DNA of 64,000 bases from Semisulcospira habei (GCA_036245525.1 BTPG01000007.1:120236132-120300131), one strand, 5' to 3'. Shown: positions 41,873 through 52,546, counted from the stretch's first letter. Notes: generated by a model from the sequence alone, not told the origin. Made by a program: numbers and translations.

Positions 41873-42514
41873 ATGCTTCCTGTGAGTCACGGTGGTGTTC
41901 CCTACTTCGCGGACCGGTTGTGCCTGTGTTCTCAGCATGCTACGCCGCTCACAGACCTTGGACTGAGGGAAGCCGGTCTTCGGCGCCATTTGGGGGGCTG
42001 CGCATTGGTGCACTGGTTTGTCGGCGTCCTTTGCAGGTGTCCTTTGCGGGTTCCTCTACTTCCTCATTATGGCAAGGTAAAATCTCGGTCACTGCCTCTG
42101 TCCGGCGCTCCTGGGAAGGGGTACTGTAGAACGCCGTGCGTCGGCATACGCCGTAACTTTTCTTCGTTCATTTATGCGGTTCGTATTGCGTGCCTGTGGG
42201 GGCACGTTCGCTCGCTTTTCATTGGTACACTGTATGTTTGCAGTTGGCAAGTCCGCACATGCACACAATGTGGACAGTTCCAATGGCCGAGTGATGGACA
42301 TGCTATTTGCCTACCCTGTTCAGCCTGCACCTCATCTCACCCGTACCTGGTCTGCGCCCCCTGGCTGGAAGAACAGTGGACCCAGCTATGGAGCTTTTAC
42401 CGCCGCGAACGGCCGACACCAGCATGGATAAGGGGTCCAACACCGGTAAGCCCCCGTCTACGCCGCGGCTTCAGCCGCGCGCCTGGGCTCTTGCGCCGGC
42501 AGCTCCCACAGTAG
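41873..42514 (+). CDS. D2 Gag-like N-terminal ORF
   Basis: Contains TCTQCGQFQWPSDGHAICLP followed by CSACTSSHPYLVCAPW and EEQWTQLW, a CxxC...CxxC zinc-ribbon-like motif shared by all DIRS copies here. It ends at 42514, with the Pro/Ala-rich continuation in other frames. Role inferred: RNA binding and particle assembly. Confidence 0.55.
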   Translation: MLPVSHGGVPYFADRLCLCSQHATPLTDLGLREAGLRRHLGGCALVHWFVGVLCRCPLRVPLLPHYGKVKSRSLPLSGAPGKGYCRTPCVGIRRNFSSFIYAVRIACLWGHVRSLFIGTLYVCSWQVRTCTQCGQFQWPSDGHAICLPCSACTSSHPYLVCAPWLEEQWTQLWSFYRRERPTPAWIRGPTPVSPRLRRGFSRAPGLLRRQLPQ

Positions 42515-43312
42515 TGGCCTCTGTCCGGTCGCAGAATCTCAAGCTGCGAGAGCTAGGCTTCAAGACAGACACCCTTCTCGGCACAAGGATACCGCTCCAG
42601 TAAGCCCCACAGACCCGACTAGTGGCTCTTACCAGGTGACAGTACCTTTAACACCGCGACTTCGGCCGCGAGCCCATACTCTAACACCAGCAGCTCCCAC
42701 AGACCCGCCTAGTGGCCTCTGCCCGGTTCTGCCGACTTTATCGGCACGAGTTTTGACTAAAGAGCAAGCTTCAGCACCGGTAGCTGTCGCAGCCCCGACG
42801 TTTGCTGCTTCCAAGAAGGTGGAGCCTCGTCCTCCTCGCACTCCTGACGCAAGAGGTCAGCGCTCCGGACAGGACTTTCAGGGACCTCGACCAGAAGAGC
42901 AGGCGTGCCGGACGCTCTCCCGCTCCTCAGAATACAGTTTGCCAGAGGCGGCGTCCCATCGAGGCGACTCTTACCTGTTTCAGACTGTTCGGCACCACTC
43001 TTCCCACCGCCGTTCGCACTTGAGGGGCAGGTCACTGCGCCGATGGTCTACTTCCCACACTTCTCTTGCTAGCCGGCCCTCACGGACGAGTTCCAGGTAC
43101 TACCCGGCACCGGATGGTCGTCATGCCAGGACGCGTCCTCCGGACTCGGGATTGACCACGCGTAGGGCGCACCCGTCTTCGCACCCCACTCTAGACGTTT
43201 GTCTTCCACGCTTAGACACCATCCTCGGCGATGAGCCCGCTCTAGGAGTTCCCGCTCCCCCCGCCAGAGCCGCTCCCCGCGGGACAGCAGGTCACGACGA
43301 CGTACCTCGCAT

Positions 43313-43700
43313 TTGTTTCAGTTTCTTCATGGGAACCATCGCCGGTTTGCCCTGTTCTGCACCGCTCCCCTGCGGGAAGGTCTCCTCCCAAGGCGTCAAC
43401 TTCTTCCCGACCCTTGGCTGATCCTTACCTCTCCCTCCTTCCTCGAGCCACATCCCCCCCCCCCCCCACCCCGCGCCTTGCGCGTAGACAATGACGCCAT
43501 CAGCTTGGCCCCTGAGGACTCGGTTTCGGCCCTACTTCGTGATGACAGTCCCTCACGGTCTAGTCCTTCTCACGCTGATGACGACGAAGCTGATAAGGAT
43601 CAGCAGCCTTCCTCGGTTGGACATAGGTTAGAGACTCTCCGCGCCCTTGACGAGGCAGCACGAATCATCTTGGCTTGCCTTCCGGCGGAGGACTGCCCTC

Positions 43701-43731
<31 letters not shown>

Positions 43732-44569
43732 GAGGAAGGCCGCGGCCTACGTCGACGTTGAGCGATACTCCAAAACGTTCAAGTCTCTCCCCCAACCTCC
43801 GGGCTTCTGCAACCTACGGGACGCATTCTCCGCACGCCTCGCGCAGTGCTCCTTGGGCCCCGCTGGTTTCTTCACGGACTGGTCTACAGATTTGCACATG
43901 TATTTTCGGCAGTCCTGGTATGCGGGACACACACAGAGCTTCGCCTGCGCCCTGCTGAAACCGGACCCTCCCGTCTGGCCCATGGCGGCTACTTCTGCAC
44001 GACGGGTACTCCTTCCCGGGGTGGATCAGACAGCGACTCTCATCCGTAATGCTCTGGCCTCAGCGGGATTCCTCGACCTCCTGACGCAAGCCATCGTTCG
44101 CCGCGTAGAAGATGCTTCGCATCCGTCCCTCACGCCGTTGCTGGGAGACTTGCTAGCCCTAGCCGTCTCAGGTAACCGCGCCGCTTACCACACCTGTGTC
44201 AACGCCATGGCAGCGGCCTCTAACTGTGACCTTCTGTGTTGGGATGCACTCCTCCGCACCTGCCCGCTCCCTAACGACGTGAAACTTCAGCTTCGTCAGG
44301 CGCCCCTCGGCAGAGAACTGCTTTTCGGTCCCACGTGGCTTGCGGTCAAGGAAGCTAATAAGGACACCTGGCCCAGCCACACTGTTCTTGCCTCCTTTCA
44401 TCCTCCCCGCAGGGCCCTGGGTCGCCCCCTGCGGATGACCATACCCGCCGCCCGCCCCTTCACCAGAGGTGGACGTCTACCCCCCAGACCCTCGGCCTTC
44501 CCCCGCGCCCGTCCCCTCTCCGGCTCCGCCTCCGCCCCCACTACCAGGACCTGGCCCAAGCCTGCTTGA
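43313..44569 (+). CDS. D2 Gag-like main ORF
   Basis: 418 codons with proline tracts, then DSVSALLRDD, TLRALDEAARIILACLPAE, FKSLPQPPGFCNLRDAFSAR, WYAGHTQSFACALL, GVDQTATLIRNALASAGFLD and GNRAAYHTCVNAMAAASNCD. The same ordered blocks occur in D1, D3 and D5, so this is a conserved protein of the family, probably Gag. It overlaps the pol frame by 4 bases (pol starts at 44566). Confidence 0.75.
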
Positions 44570-45486
44570 CGCCCCGGGTGGGGCAGGGCCCACTGACTGT
44601 CTCGCCCTCAGCCCCCGCCGACCGTTTTGGGGTCTCCTGTCGGCGGGAGGCTCGCACTTCACAGCAACGTGTGGCGTTCGCTGATACCAGACGACCCTTG
44701 GATTCTCGCGACCATCTCAGCGGGACTCCTGATCTCCTTTCGGTCCCCGCCCCCCCCTTGCGCCGTTCACAAGTGTGGACCTTGGTCCCGACAGACCAGC
44801 TCAAAGCAGACGCCCTGCGCAGCGAGGTTGCTGCCTTACTTCGGAAGGCTGCCACAGAGGTGGTGAATCGACACGACTCCTCGGCCTTCTACAGCCGGCT
44901 CTTCGTAGTGCCCAAGCTGGGCGGCAAGTGGCATCCTGTTATCGACCTTTCGGCGCTCAACAAGTTCATTGTCGCTCTGTACTTCCGCATGGAGACCGCT
45001 CGGGCCCTTCGTTCCGCGGTGCAGCCTATGGACTTTGCAGTCAGCCTAGACCTCTCAGATGCGTATCTTCACGTTCCCATGCACCCAGCCTCCAGATGTT
45101 ATCTACGCTTCGCCTTCGAGGGTGTGGTCTACCAGTTCCGCGCGCTTCTCTTCGGCCTCAACCTCAGCCCTTGGGTCTTCACTCGCATCATGGACGCAGT
45201 GGTAGCCAGAGCCCGACGAACGTCCACGAGCCCCCACGTCGAACTACTTGGACGACCTGCTGTTGAGGAACCAGGCCGAGTCACTCTCCGCGCGCATCAC
45301 ATTCCGGGTCATCTGAATGTTCTAGCCGACTCTTTCTCCCGACGCGGTCACCTTCTCTATACCGAGTGGTCGGATGATCGGCGCAGCCTGGGAGTCACCC
45401 ATGATCAACCTGTTTGCCACGAGATGGAATCGCCAGCTCCCTCTCTTCGTCTCACCAATTCCAGACCCCCTTGCCTGGGCAGTTGA
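44566..45486 (+). CDS. D2 pol: RT with large internal deletion
   Basis: RT motifs are SSAFYSRLFVVPKLGGKWHP, VIDLSALNKF, VSLDLSDAYLHVPMH (first catalytic Asp) and YQFRALLFGLNLSPWVFTR. Just at the YLDD box the frame shifts. Homology then jumps to HHIPGHLNVLADSFSRRGHL, the end of RNase H. Compared with D3, roughly 0.8 kb (thumb and most of RNase H) is deleted, so the element cannot be autonomous. Confidence 0.8.
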   Translation: MTPRVGQGPLTVSPSAPADRFGVSCRREARTSQQRVAFADTRRPLDSRDHLSGTPDLLSVPAPPLRRSQVWTLVPTDQLKADALRSEVAALLRKAATEVVNRHDSSAFYSRLFVVPKLGGKWHPVIDLSALNKFIVALYFRMETARALRSAVQPMDFAVSLDLSDAYLHVPMHPASRCYLRFAFEGVVYQFRALLFGLNLSPWVFTRIMDAVVARARRTSTSPHVELLGRPAVEEPGRVTLRAHHIPGHLNVLADSFSRRGHLLYTEWSDDRRSLGVTHDQPVCHEMESPAPSLRLTNSRPPCLGS

Positions 45487-45719
45487 CACTCTCTCCATCC
45501 CTTAGGACGGTCTGGTCGCCTACGCCTACCCACCGACAGTGCTCGTCCCCAAGGTTTTACTCAAGCTCAGAGGGTGCAACGCGATCCTGTTCCTGGTGTC
45601 TTCGTTCTGCTGGACCAAGTCGTGGACGACCGACCTCCTGAACCTCGCCACGGCCCCCCTGCTGCCGCTCCCCACCCCGCACACGATGCTCAAGCAACCA
45701 CGGCAGGCGCCGTAACATC

Positions 45720-46804
45720 TGTGCCCTGAGCGTCTCCTCCTCCATGCCTGGAGGTTGTCCGGCAAGCCGTCACCGATAGAGGCTTCTCAGGTGCGGCAGT
45801 GGACGCGATCACTACAGCCCGCAGAACCTCGACCAGACGAGTCTACGAAGGCAAGTGGAGAGTACTCTGCTCCTGGTGTGACGACAGACGCCTCTACCCC
45901 ATCGATTTGACAGTTCCTCAGCTGGCGGATTTCTTCCTCTGGCTGGTCAACGACTAGCGGTTAGCGCCCATCACCATCTGCGGCTACCTGGCCATGATCG
46001 CTGACACGTACCAGCATCTGGGACGTCCCGACCCAGGTTTCTGCAAAGACCTTGCTGACCTGATGGCCCACTTCGGTCTACAACGTCCCACTCTTCCCTC
46101 CCTAGTGCTGCGATGGGACCTGCCTTGGGTGCTTACTTGGCTCAACTCGGCCCGCTTCGAGCCGATCCAGTTGGCAAGACTACCAGACGTGACGCGAAAG
46201 ACTTGCTTCCTTTTGGCCCTCGCGTCAGCCTCCAGGGTCAGCGAGCTGCACGCCCTTTCAGAACGCCCCGCCTGTTTGCAGTTCCAGACGGAAGGTTCGG
46301 TTCAACTGCTACTTGACCCGGCCTTTCTAGCCAAGACCCGATCTCCTTTGGCTGCCCCTCAGTTGGCTACCATTCAACCATTGAGAGACCCAGGCTCCAC
46401 CCGTGAGTCCAGACAACAGGACCCGGTGCGGGCCTTACATGTGTACCTGCGCCGGACCAAACTGCTACGCAGGGGACGCACCCGCCTGTTTGTCCCTCTG
46501 TCCCCAGGTAGAAATGACATCTCAGCCCAGACGATATCCTCCTGGCTCCGGTGGGTGATACGATCTGCCTACCAGGAACTCGCCAGCCAAATGCATGAAC
46601 ATCAGGACGCACGAGATCAGAGCCATGGCCGCAAGCCTAGCATTTGACCGCAACTGTGCTGTCAAAGACATTGTGGCAGCCGTGGGCTGGCGAACGGAGA
46701 CCACCTTCGCACGCTTCTACCTGAGGGACCTCTCCCGCCAGCGCCAGAACCTTTCGCTGGTGGGGGACATCGTGGCGGCGCAACACTCCCTCCCGGCGCC
46801 CTAG
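45720..46804 (+). pseudogene. D2 tyrosine recombinase, one late frameshift
   Basis: The N-terminal SAM-like part is broken by stops near 45957. 45994-46647 is open and holds TRKTCFLLALASASRVSELH (catalytic Arg). The frame then moves to 46595-46804 with HEIRAMAASLAF (HxxR), AAVGW and FARFYLRDL (nucleophilic Tyr). All catalytic residues are present across the two frames. The enzyme integrates DIRS circles. Confidence 0.8.
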
Positions 46805-46883
46805 ATGCCCTAAGTATCTTTGCTAAAATTAGAGGGAGGTTGCTTAGGGAGGGCGGCTCTAGTAGTCTCAATGGCGTGGGTTA

Positions 46884-48318
46884 GGTCCTCACTACACTCT
46901 GTCAAAAGATCTGGGAGCAAAAGAAATGGCCAGTAGAATGGACACAGTCTCTAGTGATCCCGCTCCCCAAGAAAGGAAACCTGAAACAGTGCCAGAACTA
47001 CAGAACTATCAGTCTGATAAGTCACCCTAGCAAAGTAATGCTTAGAATCATTCTCAACCGCCTCAAAACTTTCGCCGAGGAACTGCTGGCAGAAGAACAG
47101 GCTGGCTTCAGAGTTGGAAGAAGCACTGTAGAGCAGATTTTCAACTGCCGCGTCCTGATCGAGAAACACCTGCAGCATCAGCGCGAACTCTACCACAACT
47201 TCATTGATTTCAGGAAAGCATTTGATCGCGTCTGGCACGACGGACTCTGGCAAGTCATGAGATCGTTCAACATAGAAGAGGGACTGATCCAAATGATAGA
47301 AGCGCTTTACAAGAACGCCTGCAGCGCGGTTCTACTTAACAATCAGTCAGGCGAGTTCTTCAGAACGACGATCGGTGTCCGTCAAGGATGCCTGCTCTCT
47401 TCTGTCCTTTTCAACATATTCCTGGAGAAGATCATGCAGGAAACCCTCCACGACCACCATACTTCAATCTCTATTGGTGGCAGATCCGTGTGCAAGCTTC
47501 GATTCGCAGACGACATTGACCTCATGGCAGGCAGCAATAGTGAGCTCCAAAACCTGACAGACAAACTTTCAAGTAGCGCAGGGTCTTATGGCATGGAGAT
47601 CAGTATGGATAAAAGCAAAGTGATGATCAACACCACAAGCGACAACAGCAGCAACATTCACATGAACGGCCAGAAGCTAGAAGAGGTCAATAGCTTCAAG
47701 TACTTGGGAGCCACCCTGTCCAAAGACGGTAGTTGCATAGCAGAGATCCGTATCAGGATAGGTACAGCAACATCCGCAATGGCCAGGCTGGACAGGATAT
47801 GGCGAAGTAACTCCATCAGCTTCACCATCAAGTACAGGCTTTACAAGTCCCTCGTAGTGTCTATTCTACTCTACGGCTGTGAGACTTGGACACTGCTTGC
47901 AGACTCAGAAAAGAAAATCCAGGCCTTTGAGAACAAGTGCCTGAGGAAGTTGCTCCGCATCTCGTACCGCGAGCACAAGACCAACGAATATGTACGGAGC
48001 ATCGTCACTTCCCTGGTGGGCCCACATGAACCCCTTCTGGCAACCGTGAAACGGCGCAAGCTTGCTTGGTTTGGCCACATGACCCGACACAACACCTTGT
48101 CCAAGACTATCCTCCAAGGCACTCTCGAAGGAAGTCGTCGGCGAGGTCGTCAGAGAAAGAGTTGGGTCGCAAACATAAAAGAATGGACCGAACTCGAGAT
48201 GCCAGACTTGCTTGCCACCGCCCAAAATAGAACTCAGTGGAGAGCACTGTCTGTTGCTGCTGCCTTTCAGTCCCCCCAGCGCCCAGTTCGGGCAAGGGAC
48301 TGATGATGATGATGATGA
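46884..48318 (+). mobile_element. RTE-like LINE copy 2, inside D2
   Basis: Nearly identical to 31123-32564 and truncated at almost the same 5' position (the shared start GGTCCTCACTACAC is at 46884, equal to 31133). Ends in (TGA)n after the stop at 48303. It lies between the D2 recombinase and internal complementary region, so it inserted after D2. No clear target duplication was found. Confidence 0.85.
46954..48303 (+). CDS. RTE-like reverse transcriptase, C-terminal part of ORF (copy 2)
   Basis: The 449-codon frame is intact and differs from copy 1 by about ten residues. FRKAFDRV, GVRQGCLLS and FADDIDL are all retained. An S replaces P after the GCLLS motif. Confidence 0.9.
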   Translation: MIPLPKKGNLKQCQNYRTISLISHPSKVMLRIILNRLKTFAEELLAEEQAGFRVGRSTVEQIFNCRVLIEKHLQHQRELYHNFIDFRKAFDRVWHDGLWQVMRSFNIEEGLIQMIEALYKNACSAVLLNNQSGEFFRTTIGVRQGCLLSSVLFNIFLEKIMQETLHDHHTSISIGGRSVCKLRFADDIDLMAGSNSELQNLTDKLSSSAGSYGMEISMDKSKVMINTTSDNSSNIHMNGQKLEEVNSFKYLGATLSKDGSCIAEIRIRIGTATSAMARLDRIWRSNSISFTIKYRLYKSLVVSILLYGCETWTLLADSEKKIQAFENKCLRKLLRISYREHKTNEYVRSIVTSLVGPHEPLLATVKRRKLAWFGHMTRHNTLSKTILQGTLEGSRRRGRQRKSWVANIKEWTELEMPDLLATAQNRTQWRALSVAAAFQSPQRPVRARD

Positions 48319-48340
48319 GCGGCACCCGCCTCCTCTTCAG

Positions 48341-48706
48341 GATTCTTCCTATTAGTAATACCATCAGTAATGTGTTTTGAGGAAACAAATGCATTTTTCT
48401 CTAAAATAAATTTTTCCGAAAAATACTTACCGATGGTATTACTCGAAGGGCCCTTCCACCTGCCCCGCTTGCCGCTAGTCCGCTTAGAAACTGACTGGTT
48501 AGCTAGCCGCTGGGTGCATGCGCGGTTGGGTTGGAAGGGAGGCTACTCGGGCTGCCGCCTAGCCTATGACGCCCCTCACCTGCCATCACGGCCATACTCG
48601 TACACAACAATTTTGGGCTAAAATTAGTCTAGTAAGAAACCATTTCCTATTAGTAATACCATCGGTAAGTATTTTTAGAAAAAAATTATTTTAGATAAAA
48701 ATGCAT
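48341..48706 (+). repeat. D2 internal complementary region and right inverted repeat
   Basis: 48341-48388 is the reverse complement of the extreme left end (TAATACCATCAGTAATGTG...GAGGAAACA). About 48389-48430 is the reverse complement of the extreme right end (ATGCATTTTTCTCTAAAAT). The right repeat then runs to about 48706. In DIRS models this region templates joining of the ends to form a circle. Confidence 0.85.
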
Positions 48707-48930
48707 TTTTTAAGTATAGTATTACATAATCATATTTACGATTGTAACTTTGTAGCCACGGTAATAAACAGACTAAACTGATCACCTGTCTGACAGCCTT
48801 CAACAAGGAAAAAAAGAGCGCTACGCTTCCAGTCCGCAGCCCAGAAGAGGCTGGCATCACCCGCTCAGTGCGCTTATCAGTGATATGGGTCACGGCTGGA
48901 ACACAGCCCAACTAAAGAGAGCAATTCTGG
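48707..48930. other. Foreign segment inside D1, right part
   Basis: Sequence between D2 and the point where D1 homology resumes, presumably continuous with 40189-41387 before D2 inserted. No motif recognised. Confidence 0.45.
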
Positions 48931-48945
48931 GAAAGGTAAACTGCT

Positions 48946-50109
48946 GTGGTGCAAGTCTGGTTGCAACTACTGGGCCTTATGAACGCAGCTGCAAATCTCT
49001 TACCCCTGGGCCGGCTCTACTCGCACCCCGTCCAGCTCCAGCTCCAGCTCCACCACCTTGCCCATTGGCGCCCGTCCTCCCTCGACCTCGTGGCCCCAGT
49101 CCTGGTCCCCCCGCTTGTCCGAGCCCACCTCCAGCGGTGGGCGGATCCTGCCTGGCTTCGCTTGGGATTCCCCCTCTGCTCTCCCACGCTGAGGTTCTCC
49201 CTCTGCACCGACGCCAGCCGGTCGGGTTGGGGCGCTCACCTCCTGCCGGACGTCTCCGCCGCCTCGGGCCCGTGGCCCCCAGATCTCTCGGAGAGGCACA
49301 TGAATTGGTTGGAGGCGGTGTGGTTGGCCCTTGATCATTGGCAGTCTCGTCTTCACCACCAAGAGGTCCTGGTCATGTCCGACAACATGACGGTCGTCGC
49401 GTACTTCCAGAAGCAGGGGTACACCCGCTCCCCGACCCTCTGCATGCTCCTTTACCAGCTGCTCCTGTGGTGCAGGGACCATGGCATCTTGCTCAGGGCT
49501 CGCCACATTCCGGGCCGCCTGAACGTCTTTGCGGATTCCCTCTCGCGATGGGGTCAGCTCCTGCATACCGAGTGGTCGTTAAGTCCGGAGATCTTCCGCA
49601 TGATTTGCGCGCACTGGGAGACCCCGTTGATCGACCTGTTCGCAACTGTTCCCACCTTTATCTTCCCGGACCCTCTAGCGTGGGCGGTGGATGCTCTCTC
49701 CGTCTCTTGGGAGGGCCTCGTGGCATACGCCTACCATCCGATGGTACTAGTGCCCAAGGTCTTGTTGAAGCTCAGGGGCTGCAGTGCGACCCTACTCCTC
49801 GTCGCCCTGTTGAGCAGGAGCTGGACCACGGATCTCCTCAGCCTCGCCATGGATCCCTCCCTGCCTTTGTCCACCCCACGCATGATGCTGAAGCAGCCCC
49901 GGCAGCAGATCTTTCATCCATACCCAGAGCCGCTTCTCTTACACACCTGGAGGTTGTGCGGCAAGCCCTCTCCTCTCGAGGTTTCTCGCGTGCGGCGGTG
50001 GAGGCTGTTGCTGCGGCCCGCAGACCTTCCACCTGCTGGGTGTACAAGGGAAAGTGGCGAGTCTTCCGGGAATGGTGTGCGTCGAGGTGCCTCTCCCCCA
50101 CGGCTCTGA
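48946..50109 (+). CDS. D1 RNase H and pol C-terminal frame
   Basis: RNase H motifs are FSLCTDASRSGWGAHLLP (Asp), MNWLEAVWLALDHW (Glu), VLVMSDNMTVVAYFQKQG (Asp) and RHIPGRLNVFADSLSRWGQ (last Asp region). The following block, EWSLSPEIFRMI and PLIDLFATVPTFIFPDPLAW, is conserved in D2 and D3 and leads into the recombinase. The RT proper is missing. All four RNase H acidic positions look retained. Confidence 0.8.
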   Translation: MVQVWLQLLGLMNAAANLLPLGRLYSHPVQLQLQLHHLAHWRPSSLDLVAPVLVPPLVRAHLQRWADPAWLRLGFPLCSPTLRFSLCTDASRSGWGAHLLPDVSAASGPWPPDLSERHMNWLEAVWLALDHWQSRLHHQEVLVMSDNMTVVAYFQKQGYTRSPTLCMLLYQLLLWCRDHGILLRARHIPGRLNVFADSLSRWGQLLHTEWSLSPEIFRMICAHWETPLIDLFATVPTFIFPDPLAWAVDALSVSWEGLVAYAYHPMVLVPKVLLKLRGCSATLLLVALLSRSWTTDLLSLAMDPSLPLSTPRMMLKQPRQQIFHPYPEPLLLHTWRLCGKPSPLEVSRVRRWRLLLRPADLPPAGCTRESGESSGNGVRRGASPPRL

Positions 50110-50990
50110 TGTCCCCCCAACTAGCCGAGTTCTTCCTGTGGCTATTCGACCATCAGAACCTGGCTTCTATCACCATCCATGGTGGCGGACATGTACCACC
50201 ATTTGGGCCGCGTGGACCCTGGGGCGTGCCCCGACCTATCGGACCTGATGCTCCATTTCGAGCTCCGGCGACCAGTCCCGCACTCGCTTGTCCCTGGCTG
50301 GGACCTCCCCTGGGTCCTTACCTGGCTGAATTCGAACAGGTTCAAGCCTCTGCCCTTGGCCAGTTTGGCGGACGTAACCAGGAAGACCTGCTTTCTACTG
50401 GCGCTCTGCTACGGCGTCCAGAGTCAGCGAGCTGCATGCGCTCTCGGATGGACAGGTCGGATGGTTCCGTGCACCTCCTCACAAATCCCGCCTTCTTGGC
50501 GAAGAATCGGCTCCCCTCGGCCAGGGTCCCAGTCATCACCCTGCGCCCGCTCAGGGGGCATGACCAAACTCAGGACTCCCACCGTCAGGACCCGGTCCGG
50601 GCACTGTGAGTCTACCTGCACAGGATGAGGCGTATCCGGCGTGGCTTTTCCTGCCTCTTCCTGCCGCTATCCCCTGGCAGGGACGATATCTCAGCGCAGA
50701 CGATCTCTTCGTGGCTGCATTGGGTCATCCGGTCGGCGTACGAGGAGCTCTCCCCAGCGGGTGCTAAGAGGCTACATATCCGAGCGCACAAGGTCAGTGC
50801 GGTCTCCGCCAGCGTCGCGTTTGATCAAAACTGCGCTATGCAAGACATTGTGCCGGCTGCCGGCTGGCGGGCCAATTCCACCTTTGCCCGCTTCTACCTC
50901 AGGGACCTCGCAGGCCAGCAGGACAACCTGGCCCTGGTGGGGGACATCGCTGCGGCGCAACACTCCCTCCCGGTGCCTCTGGCGCCCTAG
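49920..50990 (+). pseudogene. D1 tyrosine recombinase, frameshifted
   Basis: Blocks HLEVVRQALSSRGFSRAAVE, WVYKGKWRVFREWC, DLPWVLTWLNS, VTRKTCFLLAL, ISAQTISSWLHWVIRSAYEE and FARFYLRDLAGQ lie in three frames. The box that reads HEVR/HEIR in D3 and D2 is HKVS here, so the second catalytic Arg is lost. The nucleophile Tyr remains. Confidence 0.8.
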
Positions 50991-51734
50991 GTACGCATGG
51001 CCGAAATCGTCGGGAGGCTGCGCCTGTTCGCGACCGCTAAGCACGAGCAGTGGCGGGACCTAAGGGGCAGCACCATACCCCTTTTCGCTATTTTTCCACA
51101 TAGTAATGCCATCGGTAATGTATTTTGAGGAAACAAATGTATTTTTCTCTAAAATGTATTTTGTTTCCTCAAAATCATTACCGATGACATGACTAATAGG
51201 AAGTGTCTACTATTTGCTCAGTTTTAGCCGAAAAACCCGTTGTGTTACAACACAACCTGGGAGGCACTCTGAGAACCTCCAGAGGGGCTGAGAGGTGTCT
51301 CCCATCCCTGCCCTACCGGTTCCGGGTTGCGTGGTAGACCAACCAGTCATCCTACTTAGCTCACGCTGTGAAGACATGTTCAGCGTTAGCCTTGGACTCT
51401 ACCTGTGTATATTGCGACCGGTGCCCGGTCTTCTTGTGTACACTTGACTTCAGACTTCGTGTTCTCCACTGCCTGTGCTGCAGAGCTTCTCCTCTGCCGG
51501 TTTCCTGCTGAGAGGGCTTCGTTTGCTTGGGCTACCGTTGCCTCTTCCGCGCCTGCCTAGTGTGGCCCGCTTTTCCCGCCTTGCGCCGAGCCGGTGTTAT
51601 GGAGGTTCCTACCCCCATCCCCGCTTCATCTGAGAGGTAAGGTAGCGGTAACAACCCTCGGCTGGGCCCCGAGCCGGGCGCCAGCTGCACCTGGGGCGCC
51701 TCGTTTTCTCTTTCGTACATTGTATATTCTGACA

Positions 51735-52150
51735 CCCGACGGTCGTCTTAGCTTGGCGGGGCCCCTTGTGCCCTCGTCGTTAGTGGGTTGCTAGCGCCTG
51801 TTGTTCAGCGGCACTACGTTTCGCTTGTACTTTGTTGTACCATTGCGCGCCCGACACTCGTCTTAGCTTGGCGGGGCCCCTCGTGCCCTCGCCGTTAGCG
51901 GGTGGCTAGCGCCAGTTGTTCAGCGGCACTACGTTTTGCTGGTACTTTGTTGTACCATTGTGCGCCCAACGATTGGCTTAGCTTGGCGGGGCCCCTCGTG
52001 CCCTCGCCGTTTACGGGTGGTTAGCGCCACCATTGGTCAACAGTGCTTCGTTTCGTTTGTACTTTGTTGTACCATTGTGCGCCCAACGCTCGTCTTAGCT
52101 TGGCGTGGCCCCTTGTGCCCTCGCCTTTTCAGTGTGTTGTGTCGGACATG
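51735..52150 (+). repeat. Tandem ~115-bp repeats in D3 leader
   Basis: CTTAGCTTGGCGGGGCCCC-type units start at 51747, 51862, 51977 and 52094. Each also holds ACTTTGTTGTACCATTGTGC. They lie between the left repeat and the Gag region. Confidence 0.85.
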
Positions 52151-52546
52151 TGTTGCAGTTGATTCGACCAGAGGCACCTATTTGTCGCTTGTATTATGCT
52201 CTCAGGTGCCCACGCGAGCGCCCCATGCCAGCTAGCGACCGACCGGCTCCTTTGCTGTCCCCTTCCGCTTCTGGAGAAGTGGCCACTCCTTCCAATCCCG
52301 GCCTTTTGGAACGGATGACACGTCGGACACACGCCAAAGGTGCTTACCACAGGACTGCTTCCACTGCCAAGCCCGCTGACCCTTCCGAGGGATCTAAATG
52401 CCGGCAGAGTGTCCGCCTCACTGAGCCCGGCCTGCAGCATCGCGCCTTGCACCGTACCTTAGTAACTAGCAGTCCTCGTATGTCTCTCCTCGAAAAGCTC
52501 GCTGACTCCTCCGAGGGGTCTAAATGCTGGCAGAGCGCCCACTTCA

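Larger units (their letters stand above)
41388..48706 (+). mobile_element. DIRS element D2
   Basis: The left inverted repeat begins TTTCCTCAAAACACATTACC. The right inverted repeat (about 48430-48690) is its inverse for over 200 bp. Between the recombinase and the right repeat lies the internal complementary region (48341-48450), which joins the reverse complements of both outer ends. This is the diagnostic DIRS layout. It carries an RTE insertion (46884-48318), and without it D2 is about 5.9 kb. No target duplication is seen, as expected for recombinase-mediated integration. Confidence 0.9.
48930..51160 (+). mobile_element. DIRS element D1, middle part
   Basis: Resumes at the end of the RT thumb (LMNAAANLLPLGRLYS), then RNase H, recombinase and the first half of the internal complementary region (CATAGTAATGCCATCGGTAA...GAGGAAACAAATG). 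D3 begins at this point and the remainder is at 57393. Confidence 0.85.

Noticed and set aside
46840..46890. A target duplication for RTE copy 2 within D2
   Set aside because: No matching word could be found on the two sides. The insertion may have involved a small deletion.
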